From the NCBI GenBank assembly GCA_039024435.1, contig JBCCQH010000109.1, forward strand, positions 1-27,326: 27,326 nt of DNA. The letters run 5' to 3'. Below the pieces are notes generated by a model that did not search any database, was not told the DNA's origin, and saw only the letters and a program-made list of their open reading frames with translations. Positions 8,901 through 16,400 of this stretch are shown one piece after another. Each line of letters starts with the position of its first letter. Positions within the stretch are counted from its first letter, which is position 1. The DNA is from JBCCQH01 sp039024435. Lineage in GTDB: Bacteria > Bacteroidota > Bacteroidia > J057 > JADKCL01. The translations under genes were made by a program, and so were the position numbers.

Positions 8901-9450
8901 CAAGGACGCGAAAAAGACATTTTCCGTGACCCTCCACAACGCCAGCGGTACCCAGTTGGTTTCTGAGCCCACCTACGAACAGTTTGCCCCGGCGCAATAC
9001 TTCAAGAAAAAGGAGGCAGCCAAGATCAGCGGGAAGAGTTTCGAGCAGATGAAAGCGGGCGTGCAAGGCAAGGCGGGAACCCAACTGAGCGCTTCCCGGT
9101 TCCTGGAGCGCCCCGTGGAGTACGATGAGACGATTTACGACGGGGATTCGAAGCGGAGACTCCCCGTTCGGAAGAGCATCACCAAGGCCGAATTCAATGC
9201 CCGCTTGCTGGGCAACGCCGTCACCCGCCATCCGCTGGGCCCCCGGCTGGGTTCGGTGTTGGGACCGGATCGGGTGAGCCTGCCGACACAGACGTATGCG
9301 GTGAGCAGCCGGGGCGACCAAAGCTTGTACGCAGGGTCCGCGACCCGCTCGGCGATTGCGGCGGCGGTGGCGCTCAGGGTGATGCAGGCCGGGGAGCCGG
9401 AACTGGAAGTCCACCTCCAGGTCGTCCCGATGTATGAGGTTCAGCAATGA
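5986..9450 (+). CDS. DUF6603-type giant protein (short form)
   Basis: 1154 residues, translationally coupled to the preceding gene by ATGA. Residues 1-220 are helical with no signal peptide (from MSTSFPQLL). The remainder is dominated by alternating polar/hydrophobic beta strands with many Gly turns. Blocks such as PLGFGFSLNGVGGL and IYDSRVLTFTLEGDM are ones I recall, from memory, as typical of DUF6603, a family with no assigned function. Residues 480-1154 align almost without gaps to residues 777-1449 of the second copy downstream; one 60-residue block is about three quarters identical by eye. The C-terminal tail from Tyr997 (YEQFAPAQYF) through PVEYDETIYDG is shared and contains an M-K-A-G-V motif. 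Role unknown; the strand pattern would suit an elongated beta sheet or groove. Strong in family resemblance, weak in function. Confidence 0.75.
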   Translation: MSTSFPQLLSTEVGRMLSPLQELNSPGTIKVFLQDLGYSFDGALGGLDLSGLVGDVKTLTSRIDELADAETDEEKFRAALNLIEQSIAVVNKVREEIPKLRTALDAVSNLKGDDLLNFAEVFLRRLLDHLVYTYLEEYRAPVFAFLYLLKVADEVTDRRSGLDYAVLYWDKVPDIFSRPGALFDSAYNWSSAFQADEFLERFDALLSAWQIPGGLYIQSTSVAAHLGRGGESDPQEIRFPLYQTGVWGENWAEIDLNLSPVPADGPHKAGLLLYPYLYGGATVSAELSEDWTIELSGSADLGAGLGLEIRPDEKLKIKTDLFSAPLESVGMEATLTLRRNSEEEIVLIGSLEGGTFLSASKVEAAITALKRGDESDLGFEFSLGTMRFVVGAGKDGDGFIAKVMPDGFALEFDFGLGYSLERGLYFSGGSGLSVRLPANVNLGPLSIEGLTVGFTPGDRRLDLEMGADVKLDLGPFLARVENIGMAVEMAFPESGGQFGPVDFGFGFKPPSGIGLSIDAGAVKGAGYLWIELENGRYYGMAELTVQELVSLKAIAIINTQMPDGSRGFSMLLIITAEFTPIPLGFGFSLNGVGGLVGVHRTMLLDVMRTGMRTGALDSLLFPKDPVANANKIVSDLEAIFPIDEGRFVFGPMGKIGWGAPGTSSLVTLELGLLIEVPDPVRLAILGKLAVVLPDEAAPLLILQVAFLGTIDFEKKYLTFDATIYDSRVLTFTLEGDMILRLKWGDDPNFVFSVGGFHPQYTPPPLDIPDMKRLTLNLLTGNNPRLTLSAYFALTSNTVQVGARVELYIKVAKVFGKTLSVQGFLGFDALFQFSPFYFIVSVEAGFAVMYGGDAILSIYLGGSLEGPAPWKIRGKAEFKVLGIKFAAKVNKTFGKKDKSKLPDQEVTPLLVEALADERNWLPTLPEAHGGTVTLKESAVADGVILADPVSGIGVAQKVLPTEIELQKYGNYGIKDAKKTFSVTLHNASGTQLVSEPTYEQFAPAQYFKKKEAAKISGKSFEQMKAGVQGKAGTQLSASRFLERPVEYDETIYDGDSKRRLPVRKSITKAEFNARLLGNAVTRHPLGPRLGSVLGPDRVSLPTQTYAVSSRGDQSLYAGSATRSAIAAAVALRVMQAGEPELEVHLQVVPMYEVQQ

Positions 9451-9452
9451 TG

Positions 9453-9457
9453 AAGGA
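9453..9457 (+). promoter_or_regulatory. Shine-Dalgarno-like AAGGA
   Basis: AAGGA ends 8 bases before the ATG at 9466 and supports that start. The other genes of the cluster show no clear Shine-Dalgarno sequence, as is common in Bacteroidota, so this one stands out. Confidence 0.45.
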
Positions 9458-9465
9458 ATTCAATT

Positions 9466-12400
9466 ATGGCAATCGTTAACTTTTTCGCCCACCTCGACCA
9501 CTTGCCCACGCAAGACACCGTGGACCGCTATGGCCCACTTGATGCCAGTGCTACCAATCCGAGCAATCTGGACAATCCATCGACGCACTATCGGGTATGT
9601 TCTACGTTCTCGGGCAGTGCTACCGTCGCGCATCCCCATCCGCACGCCCACGCGGTCGTGGCCGGTGAGTTGATCATCCTTGAGCAGGCAAACAGCGTGG
9701 CACATCCGGACAATTCCAGTCGGGTCAATCTCATTCTGAAGCCATTTTCGAGCAAGATCGCGCCGGGGATTCCCCCGGTCAAGTATTTCATCTACCGGGG
9801 CATTCTCCGGTCCGAGTATTTTAGCGGGGAGGACATTGCCCCAAAAGATGCGGAAAACAATGCCATTATCGCCGAGGTACACGCCATCGATGAAGAGAAT
9901 GAGAACACCGATGAGGCGACAAAATTTATCGCGGGCTTCGATGCGCTGGCGGCCGCAGCGGACGGTGATCGGTTGGATGAAGTCTTCCTTAATGCTTCCT
10001 ACACGCCGCATTACGTGGAAAAAGGAGAACTCGTCGGCCGATTTGACGGCGATGCCGCCTTCCAATACAGCTTTGAGATCGTACTTGACACCCGAGAGGT
10101 CTCCCTCAGCCTGAAAGATGCGCGCCAAGACGACCACTTGGTCTCCCTCACCGGTAGCACCGACTACGAACTCGAAGTCGAGCGGTTGGAAATTCTCAAT
10201 TACGTCGATCCCGCCGCGTGGTTTGGCATGTTTGCCCGCAATAAGTTCGGGAAGGTGAACAACAACAAGTCGGCGGACCGGTCCGACGATTGGCAAGGCT
10301 CGAAGCTCATCGACCGCTTGCTGACCAAGTTTGCCACCAAGGAAACGGTTTACCTCGATCTGCGCGACAACGAGGGCTTACCCCTCGATCTGACTGAACC
10401 GGCGGTATTCGGCAATGTGAAGCTGACGCAGGATGGCACCGATCCCACGGGCGCTGGGGCGACGGCGTACCGAACGACGGAGAACTGGCCCATTGCCATC
10501 CTGGATAGCTTTTCGAATGCGGGCACGGCCCGGAAGTGGACCTTTTGCAAGTTGCGGCTCTGCCTCGCCAAAGGTGGAGCCGAAGACCTGCGCCCCATTT
10601 TCCACAATCCTTACGCCAATTTTACCGCCAACTGGCCCAATTTTGCCGTCCGTCGGCGTTTTGCTTATCCCGAGACCGACGGCGACTGGACCCGACAAAT
10701 TGAACTGGCCCTGGTGGCCGGCGATTCTTCGAAGAAAATCGCCTCCGCTTACGTCCGTCTGGACCGCAGTGTGGTGGCGGACAAGGCGCACATCACCTCG
10801 CAACTGCCGACTTTTTCGGCTTTGGCGGGCGCGGCGCGGACCATCCGCGGCCCGATTCGGCTGTCCCGTCCGCCGGCCAGTGCGGCGGTGACCCGCACCA
10901 TTGGCGGAGCTACCGCCCAAACCTTTGCCGATCTTGATCCCGTGGGGCACTACGCTTTTTTCGAAGGAGCGGGTTACAATGCCCGGAGCGGCGGGGCAGT
11001 GGATCAGGCGGGGGAAGTCTTCTTTTCGGTGAAAGGGGTGGGCCGCATGGAATTCGGTAATTTCAGCAATGCTTCGAATGCGGCGATCAAGAGTTCGTAC
11101 GCCGATAAGGTGATGGCTCCCGATGGCCTGAGCGCTTCCCCCTCGTTTTTTCTGGCTATGCGCGAATGGTCACGCTACGATCCCGAGCACCTGGATGCGC
11201 ATTTCCACGCGCGTGCGGTCAAAGGCGTGGTCAACGCGCACGCCATCAAGCTCACCGAAACGGTGAATGCGCTTGAGATCCGCATCAACGATCCCCAGAT
11301 TTTCCGCGGTGCCGAAGAGTGGTCGCCCGCCGATGCCATGTACAGCGCCGCGATGGCGCCGGCGGAGATCACCACTTTGGGGACTTTGGTAAACGATGGC
11401 ACCAAGTGGGACGATCCGGGGTGGCAGCGCAAGCAACTGGTGCTCGACAAGGGTACGGTCACAGAGTTGCCGAATCCGGCCGATGTGACGGTACGCCCCT
11501 ACTTCAAAGCCCGTTTCAAAGTGCGTGGGCTCAAGTACGACACGGAAACGACCACGCTGAAGTGGGGGGAAGAGGCCCTGGCGATTGATTTTTACAGCCT
11601 GGATGGGCTGAATTATACGACTCACCAATACGCGGACAAGGTGAGGACCGAAGGCGGACTTCACCTTTGGAGCAACAAGCTGGTGCCGGACCTCAGTGCC
11701 GATCCCATTTACAGCAGTGCCGACCACTTTGACCAGGAGGTGAGCATTCCCGGGGATCCGCCGACCGAGAAGACTTTTCCGGCTTTTCTGACCGATGTCC
11801 TCAACGAAGTGATGGCGGTGGACAAGCGCTTGGTACTGGGGGAGTTGCGGGACTACTTGCTGGAGCGCGACATCAACTATCTGAGTTACGAATTGGCTTT
11901 CCGCCTGCCGTTTTTGACCGAAGATCCCAACCAAGATCCTTACCAAAATATCACCATCGGCACGGTAGAAAAGGCGAACAATCCCTACATCGATTACTTT
12001 TATACCCCCTCGCAAAGCAGCCCACCTTTTGATCTGCCGATCAGTGAGTTGCGGGAGTTGCTCAACTGGCAATACAGCCTAGCGGATGAAAATGCGCTGA
12101 CCACGGAAGCAACTCTAACTGCCATTGGGACCAAACTGGAAGCTTCGGTATCTTCGGTCACGATTGAGCGCTACGTCAAAAAGTTCCGGCGGGAGTTGAA
12201 CACGAAGGAGCGGGTCATTTACGATTTTGAGGTGGAGGCGGAGAAAACCGATACCTGGGACGATATCCTGGGGCAGATTCATCCCAAGGGTTGGTTTCTG
12301 TACGCAAATCGGCTACGGGCGGCCTCCGAAGCCGATCTGAAGCCGTTGACTTTCAGTGGGGTGACCGAAGAGACCCACGGCCTGGACGAATGGGACCTGA

Positions 12401-13419
12401 AGCGGTACGAGGCCGTTTCCGCCAATCGCCAAGCTGAATTTCTCGCCAATCAGGTGCCGGCCTACAAAGCCAAAGCCTTCAATTATGAGAACCCCAAGGG
12501 CGTATTCAATGGCCGGGGCAAGTACCCGCATTTGCCTTTGGGGGAAAATGTAACCAGTACGAAAGTCGCCTACGATCTCCAGCACCTCCTCGATGCGGAA
12601 GTGATCTCGGAAGCCGATAAAATCGCCCTGGAAGCCGTAGCATTGGCGGATTTTGGCTACAAGGAAATCACCAACGGCACCTACACCATCAACGAGGTGG
12701 AAATAACGCTCAACGGGGGGTACGTTTTCAAAGATGAAGACGATGCCGCCTTTTACATCTGTGATTTTGCGATCAACAATACGAAGGACTACGCTTCGGG
12801 TGTCACAGTTGGGTTTGGCTACGATGTGGGCCAGCGGACCGATTACGACGAGTTCCTGGACTACATCGATGAGGAGGAATTCACGGGGCTATCGGATACC
12901 ATCACCCGGGCGGCGATGGGCAAGAAGCGTTTCGCAGCCATGGCGATTTACTATCCTTTCCACGATGTCGTCTGGCACGACATCGAGTTGGATTACGACA
13001 CGACGATTGTCAAAACGGGGCCTTTGATGGACAATGAATACATCAAGCCGTCCTTTGACAATATCTTCAAGCAGCGGATGTTTTGGAAGACAGGATGGTT
13101 GCGCAACAACAAGTTTTACTGCGAAGCCGGCGGCTGGCGGGTGACCAATGAGCCAGAAACGCTCTACCACCTCACCCATGCCTACAACTCAGGAAAATGG
13201 CGGGCAAACTTGCAGTCGCTCTCGAAGAGTGCCGCTACCCGTACCTCGTTTGCGAATTACGCCAAACGCATGATCCACGCATTCAATACCCACGATGTCC
13301 GCAACCTGCGCCGCGCAAATCTCAAATCGAAGATTTCGCACCGCTACTTTACCAGCAACAAGGAGGACGTCCACAAGATGATCCACCGGCCGGCGGCGCT
13401 CAAGCACGGTCGATCATGA
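9466..13419 (+). CDS. Giant protein with pesticin/T4-lysozyme-like domain
   Basis: 1317 residues, 15 bases after the preceding DUF6603 gene. The start is supported by AAGGA; no signal peptide. Residues 1-300 look beta-rich and include a His cluster HPHPHAHA (56-63) and the segment KYFIYRGILRSEYF (from 106). The middle is mixed and unrecognised. Near the C-terminus, SGVTVGFGYDVGQ (Thr1114, Asp1120) matches the core of the pesticin-like muramidase family, and Glu1091 lies 23 residues before the Thr, the same spacing I recall for E178-T201-D207 of pesticin. This predicts hydrolysis of the glycan backbone of peptidoglycan. After it, AAMGKKRFAAMA could be the next helix of that fold. The final ~100 residues are rich in Lys, Arg and His. 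The domain is a minor part of the protein, so the rest may be structural or for delivery. Confidence 0.7.
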   Translation: MAIVNFFAHLDHLPTQDTVDRYGPLDASATNPSNLDNPSTHYRVCSTFSGSATVAHPHPHAHAVVAGELIILEQANSVAHPDNSSRVNLILKPFSSKIAPGIPPVKYFIYRGILRSEYFSGEDIAPKDAENNAIIAEVHAIDEENENTDEATKFIAGFDALAAAADGDRLDEVFLNASYTPHYVEKGELVGRFDGDAAFQYSFEIVLDTREVSLSLKDARQDDHLVSLTGSTDYELEVERLEILNYVDPAAWFGMFARNKFGKVNNNKSADRSDDWQGSKLIDRLLTKFATKETVYLDLRDNEGLPLDLTEPAVFGNVKLTQDGTDPTGAGATAYRTTENWPIAILDSFSNAGTARKWTFCKLRLCLAKGGAEDLRPIFHNPYANFTANWPNFAVRRRFAYPETDGDWTRQIELALVAGDSSKKIASAYVRLDRSVVADKAHITSQLPTFSALAGAARTIRGPIRLSRPPASAAVTRTIGGATAQTFADLDPVGHYAFFEGAGYNARSGGAVDQAGEVFFSVKGVGRMEFGNFSNASNAAIKSSYADKVMAPDGLSASPSFFLAMREWSRYDPEHLDAHFHARAVKGVVNAHAIKLTETVNALEIRINDPQIFRGAEEWSPADAMYSAAMAPAEITTLGTLVNDGTKWDDPGWQRKQLVLDKGTVTELPNPADVTVRPYFKARFKVRGLKYDTETTTLKWGEEALAIDFYSLDGLNYTTHQYADKVRTEGGLHLWSNKLVPDLSADPIYSSADHFDQEVSIPGDPPTEKTFPAFLTDVLNEVMAVDKRLVLGELRDYLLERDINYLSYELAFRLPFLTEDPNQDPYQNITIGTVEKANNPYIDYFYTPSQSSPPFDLPISELRELLNWQYSLADENALTTEATLTAIGTKLEASVSSVTIERYVKKFRRELNTKERVIYDFEVEAEKTDTWDDILGQIHPKGWFLYANRLRAASEADLKPLTFSGVTEETHGLDEWDLKRYEAVSANRQAEFLANQVPAYKAKAFNYENPKGVFNGRGKYPHLPLGENVTSTKVAYDLQHLLDAEVISEADKIALEAVALADFGYKEITNGTYTINEVEITLNGGYVFKDEDDAAFYICDFAINNTKDYASGVTVGFGYDVGQRTDYDEFLDYIDEEEFTGLSDTITRAAMGKKRFAAMAIYYPFHDVVWHDIELDYDTTIVKTGPLMDNEYIKPSFDNIFKQRMFWKTGWLRNNKFYCEAGGWRVTNEPETLYHLTHAYNSGKWRANLQSLSKSAATRTSFANYAKRMIHAFNTHDVRNLRRANLKSKISHRYFTSNKEDVHKMIHRPAALKHGRS
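12700..12930 (+). other. Pesticin/T4-lysozyme-like muramidase domain
   Basis: The Glu codon is at 12736-12738 (E1091), the Thr codon at 12805-12807 (T1114) and the Asp codon at 12823-12825 (D1120). The GVTVGFGYD segment is near-identical to the [GS]-V-T-[IV]-G-x-G-[FY]-D signature of pesticin-type lysozymes. Domain limits are approximate, and the portion after 12930 does not obviously follow the lysozyme pattern. Confidence 0.6.
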
Positions 13420-13458
13420 TCTCATTTGCAACGAAAAACCGATCAACCCCACAATAAG

Positions 13459-16400
13459 ATGCCCGAAGGTCCCAATCTCGTTCGACTTTCCCGACTGATC
13501 AAGCCCAGCAAGCTATCGGGACTGTTTTCATTTCTGGATCCGGTGACGGATGGCCTGCTGGGCAAGGTTTACTTCAAAGATCTGGAGGTGCGCAAGAGCG
13601 CCAGTGGTGACGCGGCCAGTTATAATTTGAACATCGTTTTGCCCCGGGCCGTTTCGGTTGAGATCCTGGGGACGGGCATGGCCCTCGTCCTGAATCCCTC
13701 CGCGGAAGTCCACGGAAGCAGCGAATTCAACGTCTCGCTGGCGTGGAAGTTGCCGATCCTCGCTTATGTTCCCGACTTTGACCTGGAGGACTTCTCATTT
13801 TCTCCAGAGGACATCGTCAACTTGGTCCTGGATGTGTTCCAGACGAGCACAGAAGAAATCCTGGCCGGCCTCGCTCAGGCACTGGCCTACGAAACCTTTC
13901 TGCCCGATTTGAAACGGTCCTTTTCCGTTTTCAATCCCCTTTCTCCCCCAGCGGCCGATTTTGAGACACTCATTGATCGGATCAATGGTGATTTTGGTCT
14001 CTACGGGACAGCGTTCGAAATCGCTTATGATCCCGCCTACGCAAGTCTATCTGAGGCGGCGGCGGCGACCTTGTACGGCACGATTGCTGGCGCCATCGAG
14101 GATTCCGGGGCCACGATCTCGGAGGTCGCCGAATCCTACACCATTGCCACCGATTACCCGAGCGGCAGTGACACGGCCAGCGATATCTTAAAGCGCATCC
14201 CAGGATTCGTCGATGCGCCAGAGCCCATCGGTTTGGAAGACCTCGTCACCCTGCTCAACGAGGTCTTCTCGCTGACCGGAACCTCGGGTGAGTTGGTGTA
14301 CGGCGAATCTTGGACCTACTCAGACTTGGTTGTAGCCCTGACCGCGGCCGATATCATGGCGGTCGAGCTCCTGATCAAGTTCATTGTGGATGTCTTCACC
14401 GATCCCAGCGAAATCTTGGAGGCGCTGCTGGGCTTCTTCCTGGGCATCGTGCGCGATGCTTTTCCGGGCAGCTTTGACGACCTCCTCAAAGTATATTTTT
14501 CCACTTCGGTCAACGATCTCGCGCTGGGACTGCAATTTCCCCGAAGTTGGCTCATTCCCTTGGACCAAGATGGCGAACCCATCGCCGATGAGTCCGTCAA
14601 GTCTACGCTCATTTTCAATCTGGGCACCCTTGCGATCTCAACGACGGATGGCTTGACCCTCGACGAGGCCGGAGATTTTGATTTTCCCGCTTCCGAAATC
14701 GCGGGTACTGGCTTGACCTTTTCGGTGAGCGATTTGGAACTCGATCTTAGTGAAACGGCTAACATCGCCCCCGCCGATGCCGATGGCCGGCCGGTGAGCT
14801 TCAAAGGCGTGGCGATCCGCGAAGTAGAAATTGGGTTGCCCAAGAAATGGGAAAAGGACGAAAGCGAAGGCAATGCCAAAATTGTAGGGTCCGATCTGGT
14901 GATCGGCAGTGAAGGGGGATTTTCCGGAAAACTGACCCTAGATACGTCCACTTCCTCTCTGCTGCGCATCGATCTGCCCGGGGAGGTAAAGCTTGGGCTG
15001 GACAAGTTCTCCATGACTTTTTTCCAAAACGCGATCAAAGGCGTCGATATCACCGGCTACGCCACGCTGCCCGCGCTGAAAGATCCGGAAACCGGCGAAG
15101 ACGGCAAGGTCACGATTGAAATCGGCTTTGCCGACGAAGTGTATGCCCTGTCCGCAGATACCAGCGGGGACGGCATTCCGCTGAAAATCGGAACTTTCGA
15201 ACTTTACTTCAAATCCTTCGGTATCGACTTCAGCAAATCGGGCTTGGTCGGGGTGGACCTGAGCGGGAAAATGAAACTGCCTGGGTTGAAAGACAGCGAG
15301 GGAGCTGCCGCCGAGATTGATTTTTCGGTCGACATCAATGAAGATGGCTGGAAGATCACCGCCGCCGAGCCGGAAGGGGTGAAGCTCACCGTACCGCAGG
15401 TGGTCGACATTATCATCTACAGCATTGAAATCGGGCGGAAAAACAAAAAAATCTACGTCGCCATTTCGGCGGATTTCGATCTGCTGATCGACGTGCCGGT
15501 GCTGGGCGACCTTCTGCCGGACAAGGTCTTGCTGGAATACTTCAAAATCTGGCAGGACGGTTCGACCGAGGACGTGGACATCAGCGTGGAATGGAAGTCC
15601 ACTTCCGGGGTGGAGGTGAGTGCGGGAGGCGGCGAGCTCGCGATGACGATCCCGGTCAACAAAAATCTCTTCAACGTCGCCCAACTCACCAAGATGGACC
15701 TCATCCTGGACTACGGGGGAGGCGGGGGTATTGATTTCGAAGCCCTGTTCAGCGGGAGCATCACCCTGGGACCGATTACCGGAACCGTGGAAAAGATCGG
15801 AATCGGTTTGGAAATCGGCTATTCGGAATCGGGGGGCAATATCGGGCCGCTCGACATCACGCCCCGATTTGTGCCGCCCAAAGGCATCGGCGTGGCCATT
15901 GATGCGGGCGTGGTGAAAGGTGGCGGCTACATCGAATTTGACCCCGACAATGGCCGCTACGTCGGGATGCTGGAACTGACCATTCAGGAATTGGTCTCGC
16001 TGAAGGCGATCGGGATCCTGACCACCCAGATGCCGGATGGGTCGAAGGGCGTGACCTTCTTCATTCTGATTACGGCCGAGTTCAGTCCACTGCCTTTGGG
16101 CTTTGGATTCACGCTGAATGGCGTCGGGGGGCTGGCGGGGATCAATCGGAGCATGGCCCTGGATGTCATGCAAAAGGGGTTGAAGACTGGCGCGTTGGAC
16201 AGCATCTTGTTCCCGAGCAATGTGGCCAAAAATGCCGGCCGCATCATCTCCGACATCGAGGAAATCTTCCCGATCGAGGAGGACCGCTACGTATTCGGCC
16301 CGATGGGCATCATCGGTTGGGGGGCGCCTACGCTGATCGAGCTGGAATTCGGCTTGTTGCTGGAAGTTCCGAATCCCATCCGCCTGGCGATCCTGGGGGC

